64,000 bases of DNA from Solibacillus merdavium. Its GTDB lineage: Bacteria; Bacillota; Bacilli; Bacillales_A; Planococcaceae. The notes below the pieces were generated by a model that worked only from the letters and a program-made list of their open reading frames with translations, did no database searches and was not told where the DNA came from. Below, in pieces: positions 8,870 through 16,914 of this stretch. Made by a program: the position numbers and the translations under genes. Location: contig NZ_JACSPW010000010.1 in the NCBI RefSeq assembly GCF_014836935.1, forward strand, positions 1 through 64,000, given 5' to 3'. Position 1 is the stretch's first letter, and each line of letters begins with the position of its first letter.

Positions 8870-8965
8870 ATCCCGTTTGGAAGTCATTGGAGTGAATGAA
8901 TAAATCAGTGGACAGCACAATTCTTCACTGATGCGTTATTCCAATGACAAAACGGGATTTTTTTC
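8870..8965 (+). terminator. large nested hairpin terminator
   Basis: Three nested inverted repeats (ATCCCGTTT/AAACGGGAT, GTCATTGGA/TCCAATGAC, AATCAGTG/CACTGAT) form one hairpin of about 90 nt followed by TTTTTTT. It is far longer than needed for simple termination. Confidence 0.75.
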
Positions 8966-8994
8966 TATGAAGCGCTTACATTAGAAACAGAGGA

Positions 8995-9024
8995 TTGACG
9001 TATGAATTTGATTATGTGTATGAT
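8995..9024 (+). promoter_or_regulatory. glmS promoter
   Basis: TTGACG, 18-nt spacer, TATGAT, about 85 nt upstream of the ribozyme cleavage site. Confidence 0.65.
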
Positions 9025-9076
9025 GGAAATGCTCATGGAAAAAACTATTTCCTAAGTTGCGCTAAAGGAGGGAAAA

Positions 9077-9091
9077 ATGCGCATAAAATAA
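9077..9091 (+). other. four-codon ORF with strong Shine-Dalgarno
   Basis: AAAGGAGGG at 9064-9072 is followed 4 nt later by ATG CGC ATA AAA TAA. A near-perfect ribosome binding site in front of a minimal ORF just 5' of the glmS ribozyme is unusual. Whether it is translated is unknown. Confidence 0.4.
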
Positions 9092-9104
9092 AATCGGAAA
9101 AAAA

Positions 9105-9263
9105 GTAAAAGCGCCAGAGCTAAGGAAATCGAGCGAACATTAATCCTTAGCTGACGAGGTGGAGGTTTATCGAAATTTCGGCGGATGCCTCCCGATCGCA
9201 CATGCCCGGTTGTAACTTTCGTTTTAAAACAGAGAAGTGATTTTCTGGACAGAAGAACGAAAC
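9105..9263 (+). ncRNA. glmS ribozyme (GlcN6P-activated riboswitch)
   Basis: The catalytic core is unmistakable: GCGCCAGAGC at 9111 (cleavage just 5' of this G), then TGACGAGGTGGAGG, TTTATCGAAATTTCGGCGG and ATGCCTCCCG. A P4-type helix follows (TTTCGTT ... AACGAAA, about 9217-9262). In this RNA class glucosamine-6-phosphate acts as cofactor for self-cleavage, and the cleaved glmS mRNA is degraded, giving feedback on amino-sugar synthesis. The spacer from the ribozyme to the glmS start is about 210 nt. Confidence 0.96.
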
Positions 9264-9475
9264 GGCATACAAATAAAAAATACTAACAAGCTACATCACC
9301 TTTTAAAGAGTAGGAATTTTATAGATGAGTGGACACCTTGCTAAAAGAGAGCAAAGAACATCTTCTAATTAACATTCCTAAAGCGCATCCGGCGAAAAAA
9401 AGGTAGATTTCGTAGTCTGCTTTCTTATTGCCAAAAGTCGCTTAGATATAGCTGTTGCATCGGAGGAAATGGATT

Positions 9476-11275
9476 ATGTGTGGAATTGTAGGATATAATG
9501 GTGTATTAGACGCAAAGGAAATTTTATTAAAAGGTTTAGAGAAACTAGAATACCGTGGCTATGACTCAGCAGGGATTGCTGTTCATAATGAAGAGGGTAT
9601 TACAATCTTTAAAGAAAAGGGCCGTATTGCTGATTTGCGTAAAGCAGTAGATGGTGATGTCGAAGCTGCAGTAGGAATTGGTCATACACGTTGGGCAACT
9701 CACGGTGTACCGAATCGCTTAAACGCTCACCCGCATACAAGTGCTTCAGGAAGATATACGCTTGTACACAATGGCGTTATTGAAAACTACCACTTATTAC
9801 AAAAAGCTTATTTAAAAGGCACAAAAATGTCTTCAGATACAGATACAGAAGTTATTGTTCAGTTAGTTGATTTATTTGCAAAAGAAGGACTATCAACATT
9901 AGAAGCATTCCGTAAAACTTTATCGTTAGTGCATGGTTCATACGCATTAGCGCTTTTAGATAACGAAGATGTTGAAACAATCTATGTAGCGAAAAACAAA
10001 TCTCCTTTATTAGTAGGTGTTGGAGAGGACTTTAATGTTATTGCTTCAGATGCAATGGCGATGCTGCAAGTAACAGATCAATTTATCGAATTACATGATA
10101 AAGAGGTTGTTATTGTGCGTAAAGACAAAGTAGAAATTTCTACTTTAAATGGCCGTTCGGTTGAGCGCGCTCCATTTACAGCAGAACTAGATGCTTCTGA
10201 TATTGAAAAGGGTACTTACCCTCACTATATGTTAAAAGAAATGGATGAACAGCCTACTGTTATCCGTAAAATTATTCAAGCTTATGAACAGGGCGAAGAT
10301 GTAACGGTTGATGCTGATATATTAGATGCATTGGCAGAAGCTGACCGTCTATATATTATTGCAGCGGGTACGAGTTACCATGCTGGATTAATCGGTAAAC
10401 AGTACTTTGAAAAAATTGCTGGTATCCCGGTAGAAGTGCATATTTCAAGTGAATTTGGCTACAACATGCCATTACTTTCGAAAAAGCCTCTATTTATCTT
10501 TATTTCACAATCAGGTGAAACAGCAGATAGCCGTCAAGTATTAGTGAAAATTAAAGAGCTTGGCTATAAGTCATTAACTGTAACGAACGTTCAAGGTTCG
10601 ACGCTTTCTCGAGAAGCGGACTACACATTACTGTTGCATGCTGGACCAGAAATTGCCGTAGCTTCTACTAAAGCTTATGTCGCACAGATAGCTGTGTTAG
10701 CGGTGGCGGCTTATGCGGTGGCAAAGCAAACAGGTGTGGCACTTGATTTTGATTTAAAACAAGAACTGGCAATTGTTGCAAATGGTATTCAAACAATCAT
10801 CGATTCAAAAGATAAAATGGAGCAAATTGCTGAAGATTACTTGAAAATTGCACGTAACGCATTCTTCATCGGCCGTAACATGGACTTCTGTGTATCGCTA
10901 GAAGGTGCATTAAAGCTAAAGGAAATTTCTTATATTCAAGCAGAAGGATTTGCTGGCGGTGAGTTAAAGCATGGTACAATTGCCTTAATTGAAGAAGGTA
11001 CACCTGTATTTGCTTTAGCAACACAAAAAGACGTAGCGCTTAATATTCGCGGTAACGTTAAAGAAGTTGTTGCGCGTGGTGCCAATGCATGCATTATTGC
11101 AATGGAAGGTATGGAAGAAGAAGGCGATTGCTTAGTGCTTCCTCCTGTTCACGAACTATTAACACCACTTGTATCGGTTGTACCGTTACAGTTAATTAGT
11201 TACTATGCGGCTCTTCACCGTCGTTGTGATGTAGATAAACCACGTAATCTAGCAAAATCGGTTACAGTTGAGTAG
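9476..11275 (+). CDS. glmS: glutamine-fructose-6-phosphate aminotransferase GlmS
   Basis: 599-aa enzyme making glucosamine-6-phosphate from fructose-6-phosphate and glutamine. The N-terminal class II glutaminase has Cys2 as nucleophile after Met removal (MCGIVGY), with HTRWATHG and HNGVIEN. Two SIS sugar-isomerase domains follow (about 285-420 and 455-590), ending in the conserved [12 protein letters not shown]. The start at 9476 is fixed by GGAGG 9 nt upstream and by the need for Cys2; the longer frame from 9455 would bury the catalytic cysteine. Controlled by the upstream ribozyme; functionally paired with glmM. Confidence 0.96.
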   Translation: MCGIVGYNGVLDAKEILLKGLEKLEYRGYDSAGIAVHNEEGITIFKEKGRIADLRKAVDGDVEAAVGIGHTRWATHGVPNRLNAHPHTSASGRYTLVHNGVIENYHLLQKAYLKGTKMSSDTDTEVIVQLVDLFAKEGLSTLEAFRKTLSLVHGSYALALLDNEDVETIYVAKNKSPLLVGVGEDFNVIASDAMAMLQVTDQFIELHDKEVVIVRKDKVEISTLNGRSVERAPFTAELDASDIEKGTYPHYMLKEMDEQPTVIRKIIQAYEQGEDVTVDADILDALAEADRLYIIAAGTSYHAGLIGKQYFEKIAGIPVEVHISSEFGYNMPLLSKKPLFIFISQSGETADSRQVLVKIKELGYKSLTVTNVQGSTLSREADYTLLLHAGPEIAVASTKAYVAQIAVLAVAAYAVAKQTGVALDFDLKQELAIVANGIQTIIDSKDKMEQIAEDYLKIARNAFFIGRNMDFCVSLEGALKLKEISYIQAEGFAGGELKHGTIALIEEGTPVFALATQKDVALNIRGNVKEVVARGANACIIAMEGMEEEGDCLVLPPVHELLTPLVSVVPLQLISYYAALHRRCDVDKPRNLAKSVTVE

Positions 11276-11316
11276 AATGATAAAAACAACCTCTATTGTG
11301 AGTTATAACTAATATT

Positions 11317-11364
11317 GTCACAACTTATAATTATATTTGTCATATAATTATAAGTTGTTATGAC
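11317..11364. repeat. long inverted repeat after glmS
   Basis: Sixteen-bp perfect arms (CAACTTATAATTATAT and its complement) around a 5-nt loop, extended by GTCA/TGAC with small bulges. There is no T-tract, so it is not a standard terminator. It lies between the glmS stop and the true terminator. Confidence 0.8.
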
Positions 11365-11374
11365 ACATAAGTTC

Positions 11375-11421
11375 ACCTTGATACTGCGATAAACATTGCT
11401 GGATCAAGGTTTTCTTTTTTT
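11375..11421 (+). terminator. glmS terminator
   Basis: ACCTTGAT...ATCAAGGT stem followed by TTTCTTTTTTT. Confidence 0.85.
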
Positions 11422-11849
11422 AACCCCAGTTGTATTAAACAAGTGTAATTTACTAAAAGTTAAAAAAGTAACAGTTAAATATTATAATTAATATTGGCAT
11501 AATCCTATTCTGTGACTTTGAAATAAAGTTGAACTGTTTTGTAACTGTATAATAAAGTTGTAGCTTTGTAATAAAGTTTGATTAAAATCATCTTTCCTCT
11601 CTAGATTTCTTAGAGGATAGATGATTTTAATTTGGATATTTATGTCAATGAAACTATATAGATTGTGAAGAAATGTACTTAAACTAACGTCGCAGTTTAG
11701 TTGAAGAAGGATTATAGTCAGATTTACAACGATAAATAAAGAAATGTTACCAAACGACGCTTTGGGAATGTTCTTTATGAGTCGCATATCATTTTTACTA
11801 ATTAACTGTAAGATATATTAGCCGATAGTTTAAGTAATAAAGAATTTCA
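11422..11849. other. AT-rich spacer with one long hairpin
   Basis: No credible gene. It holds three loose copies of AATAAAGTT (about 11523-11578) and a hairpin at 11581-11631 with arms ATTAAAATCATC/GATGATTTTAAT and an inner CCTCT/AGAGG. The 99-aa minus-strand frame (11488-11787) reads through this hairpin and is judged a shadow. Confidence 0.6.
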
Positions 11850-11865
11850 AAAGGAGATGTTTGAA

Positions 11866-12393
11866 ATGAGGTCAGTAGGCATTGATGAAATGACATTAAA
11901 ATTACTAGGAGTAGAAATATCAGATAAGAAAGCACAAATGCCTGTGCCTAAATTTAATGGTGCGACAGGTATGCCCACAAAATCAGCACCAGCGATGAGT
12001 GAAGAAAAATTTAAAGAAGCAATTATAGCACAAGCTAAAAAGGATTTTGAAAATGGTAAGTTTGGTGGTCATAACAATTCTTCTTATATGGTGTTAAAGA
12101 ACAGCTTTGTTTCTGTCGTATCACCTGACCGTAAAGGTTCAATCGCACAAATGATAAGACAAATACCAGCCTTACAGCGTGGTAAAGTCAGCTATTTAGA
12201 GATAAAGGACGCTAAGGGAAATCTTACGTCTACCTATTCGCCTCATAACGGTTGGCACGCAATTGGTACAAAAGAAGAGCAGCGTCGTGAAAGTGCTTTT
12301 GACGCAATTTATACAGAAACGTGGCGCGCTTTAAAAGCCGAGGCACAACAGCAAGTAAAACCGACTTCGAGTTCGATTGATACATTTATTTGA
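11866..12393 (+). CDS. hypothetical protein
   Basis: 175 aa, soluble and basic, with no signal peptide or membrane segment. Not recognised. The frame is long and has a good RBS (AAAGGAGA, 8 nt before the ATG at 11866); the in-frame ATG at 11857 is too close to that RBS. The centre (about 55-120) contains NNSSYMVLKNSFVSVVSPDRKG and a charged SYLEIKDAKG segment, and the C-terminus is Gln/Ser-rich (EAQQQVKPTSSS). It is monocistronic with its own terminator, flanked on both sides by sequence that looks degraded or non-coding, so it may be a recent arrival. Confidence 0.75.
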   Translation: MRSVGIDEMTLKLLGVEISDKKAQMPVPKFNGATGMPTKSAPAMSEEKFKEAIIAQAKKDFENGKFGGHNNSSYMVLKNSFVSVVSPDRKGSIAQMIRQIPALQRGKVSYLEIKDAKGNLTSTYSPHNGWHAIGTKEEQRRESAFDAIYTETWRALKAEAQQQVKPTSSSIDTFI

Positions 12394-12449
12394 GCTATAC
12401 AAAGACATACAAAATAACGTTCCCAAATGCAAGTTAGGGAACACACCAA

Positions 12450-12490
12450 AAAGCCATAAACGCTGTCACATCAACATTTATGGCTTTTCA
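12450..12490 (+). terminator. terminator of 11866 gene
   Basis: AAAGCCATAAA...TTTATGGCTTTT, 11-bp perfect stem with a short T-tract. A smaller hairpin GTTCCC/GGGAAC lies just before it (12419-12442). Confidence 0.8.
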
Positions 12491-12799
12491 TATGGAACAT
12501 TGTTTATACGTGATTTTATGCACGTTTCTACAAAGCCAGTGCCAGCAACAGGTTGAGCGTGTTTTTGGAGATGCTGTGTCAACGACGATATTGTATAGAA
12601 TTGTGTATATTCTTAACGTTGTAAATCCGCATAAATCTGACTTTCCCCTTATTGAACTAACGGGTGCTTTAGTTGAATATTGGATTTCCGAAATGATCAA
12701 TCTTTATTACAAAAAGCCCTATACAAAAATGAAAAATAACCCCTATTTTGATTAATATTTGTCAAAATAGGAGCTATGATTTTCTATAAGAATCATCAT
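12491..12799. other. gene-poor stretch with a hairpin element
   Basis: A frame of 91 codons (12480-12755) begins inside the preceding terminator stem, has no RBS and resembles nothing recognised. The stretch contains a hairpin at 12651-12678 (AACTAA-cgggtgct-TTAGTT, with ATTG/GAAT flanks). It looks like intergenic debris. Confidence 0.5.
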
Positions 12800-12946
12800 T
12801 TATAACTGCATTTTAATCAAAATGTTTTTCAAAGTATAAGTTTCTGGGAGAGATTTTGTTTTTTTGCGATGACTCAAGAAGTCTTTTAATTCACGTTCAA
12901 AAGCCGGGCGATTAGCTGCTGAAATTAACTTTAGTTTTGGTGACAT
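12800..12946 (-). pseudogene. possible Cse60-like small protein remnant
   Basis: Reading from an ATG at 12946, 48 codons begin MSPKLKLISAANRPAFEREL. The LKLISAANR...F..EL..FL pattern recalls the N-terminus of small Cse60-type sporulation proteins (about 60 aa). The second half does not follow the family, no RBS is visible, and the ORF overlaps the start of the opposite-strand gene. Most likely a decayed fragment; the family link is tentative. Confidence 0.25.
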
Positions 12947-13290
12947 TATGGGTTTTATATGATGCTCGGGACCGAGAACAGTCACATTGTCCCCATTGTG
13001 AGACCCCATTTACACGAAAACAAATTTTCCGTAAAACCTATATGCCCTATCGTGAAAAATGCGATTCTTGCCAAAAAATTATTTATTTAGAGGGTAATGC
13101 CACACAGAGTACAATGAGATATGCACTAATACCATTAGCACCGATCTGGCTACAAAATTTCCTGTCACTTCACTTTGCCTATGTATTGTTATTTTCAGCG
13201 CTATTTGTTGTCTCCTTAACATATTTTTATACACCGCTTATGGTACAGTTTACTGATCGAGATACGACAATGGATGATTTTAAGAAGTGA
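12937..13290 (+). CDS. membrane protein with two CxxC motifs (TIGR04104-like)
   Basis: About 117 aa. Two cysteine pairs, CPHC near residue 18 and CDSC near residue 43, form a zinc-ribbon-like N-terminal module. ETPFTRKQIFRKTY between them resembles the cxxc_20_cxxc small membrane proteins of Bacillales. Two hydrophobic segments follow (about 63-80 and 83-103). The start is doubtful: only TTG (12937), GTG (12940) or CTG codons are available and none has an RBS, whereas family members normally start a few residues before the first CxxC. The 5' end may therefore have been replaced by a rearrangement. Followed by a good terminator. Confidence 0.5.
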   Translation: MVTLWVLYDARDREQSHCPHCETPFTRKQIFRKTYMPYREKCDSCQKIIYLEGNATQSTMRYALIPLAPIWLQNFLSLHFAYVLLFSALFVVSLTYFYTPLMVQFTDRDTTMDDFKK

Positions 13291-13296
13291 GAATTT

Positions 13297-13331
13297 AAGC
13301 TTGGCAAAATATGCTAAGCTTTTTTCGTCTT
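13297..13331 (+). terminator. terminator
   Basis: AAGCTTGGCA...TGCTAAGCTT stem with six T. Confidence 0.85.
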
Positions 13332-13375
13332 TTTAGCAGTCAGCTTCGTTTATATAGAGAAGGGAGGGAGAACGT

Positions 13376-13888
13376 TTGAAATCTTCCGGGTTCATTGAAG
13401 AAGTGATGCATACTTATACCGACTACCTGTTTCGCGTCGCCTATTATTATGTTAAAGATTCACATATGGCAGAAGATATTGTGCAGGATGTGTTCATGAA
13501 ATTATATTGTTCTAACTATGTGGAACAAGGCGAACTAAAGGCATATTTATCACGAATAACAGCGAATGCGTCCAAAGATTATTTAAAGAGCTGGGCGTAC
13601 CGCAAAATCAAGTTAACTGAAAAGTTATTTTCAAAAGAAAAAGTTTTACATAGAGATCGCTTAGTGCACCAGGAAGAACTAAATACAATCGACAAAGCGA
13701 TATTAGCATTGCCTCTAAAGCAAAGGGAGGCAATTGTTTATTACTATTTAGAAAGTTTATCGACCAAGGAAATTTCGGAGCTAGTAGAACGTCCCGAAAG
13801 TACAGTGAAATCGAGGCTAAAGATTGGACGGGATTTGCTGAAACAAAACCTTGCAAAAGAAGAATGGGAGGTGCTTTTACATGACTAA
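13376..13888 (+). CDS. ECF-family RNA polymerase sigma factor
   Basis: 170 aa with sigma region 2 at about 8-75 (DYLFRVAYYYVKDSHMAEDI, VQDVFMKLY) and region 4 at about 105-160 with LSTKEISELVERPESTVKSR as the helix-turn-helix. TTG start at 13376 behind GGGAGGGAG. It overlaps the next gene by 8 bp (ATGACTAA), the usual arrangement of an ECF sigma factor with its membrane anti-sigma factor. The stimulus is unknown. No ECF-type autoregulatory promoter was recognised between the preceding terminator and the start. Confidence 0.9.
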   Translation: MKSSGFIEEVMHTYTDYLFRVAYYYVKDSHMAEDIVQDVFMKLYCSNYVEQGELKAYLSRITANASKDYLKSWAYRKIKLTEKLFSKEKVLHRDRLVHQEELNTIDKAILALPLKQREAIVYYYLESLSTKEISELVERPESTVKSRLKIGRDLLKQNLAKEEWEVLLHD

Positions 13889-15011
13889 TTATCGTTTAAC
13901 ACCACTTCGAGATACATCAGAGAATAAAAAACGCATTATGGAACATATGCGAAATAATATGCCATCACCCAAACCAACATCTAAACGTAATTGGATGCCG
14001 GCGCTCATTGCTGTTTTCACGCTTATCGTTGCTATATTTTTGATTGGTCCTTCTATGTATCAGGCGTTATTTAATAAACAAGATTTTACGATTGAAAAAG
14101 TTGTATTCCCTGAAACAGCGTATGATGCGTTAAATAATTCGACTTATCTTGATGAATCAAATGAATTTATTTATCGAACAGAGCACGGATTTTACTCATT
14201 TAATGTTACTAGTAAGAAAGAAACATTATTGGTAGAAACAACTCACTGGGGTTATGACTATGGAGTATCAGAAAACTGGCTTGTTTGGTCACAGCCTGTT
14301 GAAAATGAGGAAAAACTCCATGTATTGAATCGTCAAACGAATGAAGTCCAAATATATGAGACGGATTACTTTTACGGGATTGAAGTGAAGGACGATACAT
14401 TGATTTATATGGGGCTCACTAGTATTGATGGAAATTCTTCAAGTGCTGCGTATAAAATGGTGGATTTGAAAACGGGAGAAATCAAAGAGTTGCGAAAACT
14501 TGGTGGAGAAGGGAGTAATAGTCGCCCGGCAATTAATGGCAGCCGTATCGCTATTTCTGAACGAGTAGAAATGGAGAGAGGAATGTCGACTGTAATTACC
14601 GTACAAGATTATAAAGAAATAAAAGATTACGGAAACTATACAGTGCCCTATAAATCTGTTCAAAATTTGCAGCTAAAAGGAAATCACGTTTACGGTTATA
14701 TGTGGAATGAAGGAGACGATGAGCCTTTTATCGGTTCAATTGATATGGAAAGCGGTCAATTCCATGCAATTAATACTTCTTTCGAGGTACATGACTTTGC
14801 AACAGATGGTGAGCATTATGCTGTTTCGGTACAAAGAGGTGACAGCAATACAGTATGGTTATATGAAAATAATGATGGCGTATTAAAGCGAGTATCCAAG
14901 TTACCAAATATTAAAGAGCGTCTTGTTAAACCGAGATTTACAGAGGCAGGTAGCCTAGTTGTAAATGGAGAAGGACCAGATCGCGCCATGTACTTAATAC
15001 GATTTAAATAG
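13881..15011 (+). CDS. membrane-anchored beta-propeller-like protein, putative anti-sigma factor
   Basis: 376 aa. The start at ATG 13881 follows GGGAGGTG and overlaps the sigma gene. A cytoplasmic N-terminus of about 30 residues (LRDTSENKKRIMEHMRNN) is followed by one transmembrane segment (about 36-55). The large outer region consists of repeating strand blocks such as ISERVEMERGMSTVITVQDY and VNGEGPDRAMYLIRF, in the manner of a six/seven-bladed TolB/YncE-like propeller. No classical zinc-binding HxxxCxxC is present, so the anti-sigma role rests on the overlap with the sigma gene and the topology. Confidence 0.7.
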   Translation: MTNYRLTPLRDTSENKKRIMEHMRNNMPSPKPTSKRNWMPALIAVFTLIVAIFLIGPSMYQALFNKQDFTIEKVVFPETAYDALNNSTYLDESNEFIYRTEHGFYSFNVTSKKETLLVETTHWGYDYGVSENWLVWSQPVENEEKLHVLNRQTNEVQIYETDYFYGIEVKDDTLIYMGLTSIDGNSSSAAYKMVDLKTGEIKELRKLGGEGSNSRPAINGSRIAISERVEMERGMSTVITVQDYKEIKDYGNYTVPYKSVQNLQLKGNHVYGYMWNEGDDEPFIGSIDMESGQFHAINTSFEVHDFATDGEHYAVSVQRGDSNTVWLYENNDGVLKRVSKLPNIKERLVKPRFTEAGSLVVNGEGPDRAMYLIRFK

Positions 15012-15131
15012 TGTGTAAAATGTGCATTTAGCGTCCATCTGAATTGCAATCCCAACACGGGTGTTTTCCAGTTACCAAGTTTGGCTCTACAGACTAAGGG
15101 TAAATACGTTAATAGCTAGGAGGGATAGACA

Positions 15132-15749
15132 ATGAATACTAAATTTAAGATGGGCATTATTTCTCTTTCTGCTGCCTTAGCACTTGCTGCATGTGGTGGG
15201 GAAGGGGATGAAGATACTGCCCAAAATAAAACAACACAGGAAGAAACAAACGGAATATTAAATGAACAAAGTGAAGGTGCAGAAAAAGGTAGCGAGAAAG
15301 ACATGGATCACTCTTCAATGAACCATTCGGGGACAGGTGAAGTTCCAGTAAATTTAAAAGAGGCACAAGATCCAACATTCCCTGTTGGGAGTAAAGCAAT
15401 TATCCAGACGGATCACATGCCTGGTATGAAAAATGCTGAAGCCATAATTGCAGGAGCTTTTGATACAACGGTATATACGGTTTCCTATACACCGACTACG
15501 GGAGGAGAAACCGTTAAAGATCATAAATGGGTTATTCATGAAGAAATAGAGGACGCAGGTGAAGCGCCTTTAGAACCTGAAGCAGAAGTATTACTTGATG
15601 CGGATCATATGGAAGGGATGCAGGGAGCAACTGCCATAATAGATTCAGCTGAAGAAACAACGGTTTATATGATTGATTTTACTTCCACAACAGGAGAACA
15701 AGTAAAAAATCATAAATGGGTAACAGAAAGCGAACTATCTTCTAAATAA
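15132..15749 (+). CDS. YdhK-type lipoprotein with two DUF1541 repeats
   Basis: 205-aa secreted lipoprotein. Signal peptide with lipobox LAAC (C21), then an acidic linker and a Met/His-rich segment (MDHSSMNHS near 57-65). Two DUF1541 units follow, each with the pattern DHMxGMxxAxAxIxxA...TTVYxxxxTxTTG and ending in KNHKWV or KDHKW. Met/His-rich motifs and this family are often associated with copper; the ligand is inferred. RBS TAGGAGGGA. It is monocistronic, downstream of the sigma/anti-sigma pair, and may be part of that regulon (inference). Confidence 0.85.
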   Translation: MNTKFKMGIISLSAALALAACGGEGDEDTAQNKTTQEETNGILNEQSEGAEKGSEKDMDHSSMNHSGTGEVPVNLKEAQDPTFPVGSKAIIQTDHMPGMKNAEAIIAGAFDTTVYTVSYTPTTGGETVKDHKWVIHEEIEDAGEAPLEPEAEVLLDADHMEGMQGATAIIDSAEETTVYMIDFTSTTGEQVKNHKWVTESELSSK

Positions 15750-15756
15750 AATCAGA

Positions 15757-15786
15757 AAGGTGTCCATGTAAAGGTGGACATCTTTT
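15757..15786 (+). terminator. terminator of YdhK gene, first hairpin
   Basis: GGTGTCCA...TGGACATC stem followed by TTTT. Confidence 0.75.
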
Positions 15787-15789
15787 ATT

Positions 15790-15824
15790 GGGCGCCCTTC
15801 TCGAAAGATGGGTGCCCTTTTTGT
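15790..15824 (+). terminator. terminator of YdhK gene, second hairpin
   Basis: GGGCGCCC...GGGTGCCC stem followed by TTTTT, directly after the first. Confidence 0.85.
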
Positions 15825-15990
15825 ATTTAGTTATAAGGTAGAAGTAACAATTATAAAAAATTCAGTGGCTTAAAAGTGGTGGCTTAAAAGTTTAGTTGCT
15901 TGAGAGGTAATTAGAATATATCTATACTTTAATTATGCAATAAGTGATAGTTATTAATAGGCGGCAGAGTATATCAAAGGGGGCTTTAAA

Positions 15991-16866
15991 ATGAAGAGCG
16001 ATTCAACATTTCAAAGAGAAGTAAAAGATTATTGGTATCCGAAATATAACAAGAATGGTTATCCTCATATTCAGCAGGGCTTCATCCTTTCTCCAGACAG
16101 GAATAAAGAATTTGACCCATTTATTTTAATGGCGGAAGACTGGTTCAAACGTGGAACATTCTCAGATCACCCACATCGGGGCTTCCAAACGGTAACGTAT
16201 GTAATCGATGGAAGACTTGAACATATAGATAATGCAGGCGGATATAGCGTATTAGATGCTGGCGATGTTCAATATATGAATGCAGGTTGGGCTGCTAGAC
16301 ATGCGGAAGAAGCTTATGATGATGATCTTATTCATACATTACAGCTATGGCTGAACCTTCCGAAAAGCCTGAAACATACAGAGACAACTTATCAAAATAT
16401 ATATGTAGAAGATGCGCCTGTTGTAAATTTTGAAGGGGGCTCCATTCGAGTATATTCAGGCGAGATTGCAGGAGTAACAGGACCAATGAATAGTTTAGTC
16501 CCGATAACGATGACAGAAATTAGCCTCCGCGAAGGAGCGGAGTATACACATGTTTTACCTGAAAACCATAATTCATTTTTGTATATGCTGGCAGGAGAAA
16601 TGGCGTTCGGGGATAATGAGACAAAGATTGCTAAAACAGGGGCAGCTACTTTATCCTTTTACGAAGAAGGTTCAGAAACTAATCAAAGTGAGTTGAAAAT
16701 CAAAGCAGTCTCGCGTTCCAAAGTGTTAATTTATTCAGGCATTCCAATCCGTGAAGAGATTGCTCTCGGTGGACCATTTGTAATGAATACAATGGAAGAA
16801 ATCAAAGAGGCATTCCGAGATTTTCAGCAAGGGAAGTTTGGCGCACCGGCCGTAAAAGAGAAGTAA
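15991..16866 (+). CDS. pirin family protein
   Basis: 291-aa bicupin. The N-terminal cupin carries the metal-site pattern DHPHRGFQTVTYVIDG, the later His of RHAEE, and a Glu in the same barrel. The C-terminal cupin (about 170-285) is degenerate, as usual. Pirins are iron proteins with quercetinase or regulatory activity; the role here cannot be fixed. RBS AAAGGGGGC. Monocistronic; convergent with the TauE/SafE gene, sharing a bidirectional terminator. Confidence 0.92.
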   Translation: MKSDSTFQREVKDYWYPKYNKNGYPHIQQGFILSPDRNKEFDPFILMAEDWFKRGTFSDHPHRGFQTVTYVIDGRLEHIDNAGGYSVLDAGDVQYMNAGWAARHAEEAYDDDLIHTLQLWLNLPKSLKHTETTYQNIYVEDAPVVNFEGGSIRVYSGEIAGVTGPMNSLVPITMTEISLREGAEYTHVLPENHNSFLYMLAGEMAFGDNETKIAKTGAATLSFYEEGSETNQSELKIKAVSRSKVLIYSGIPIREEIALGGPFVMNTMEEIKEAFRDFQQGKFGAPAVKEK

Positions 16867-16871
16867 GTTCA

Positions 16872-16912
16872 AAGAAACCAGATGGAGCGAAATCATCTGG
16901 TTTCTTTTTATA
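16872..16912. terminator. bidirectional terminator
   Basis: AAAGAAACCAGATG...CATCTGGTTTCTTT with A/T tracts on both sides, between convergent genes. Confidence 0.85.
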
Positions 16913-16914
16913 AA

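Noticed and set aside
11488-11787. 99-codon minus-strand ORF after glmS
   Set aside because: It reads through a long hairpin and AT-rich direct repeats, has no RBS and low-complexity composition; judged a chance frame.
12480-12755. 91-codon plus-strand ORF
   Set aside because: Its start codon lies in the 3' arm of a terminator stem, there is no RBS, and no protein-like family pattern is seen.
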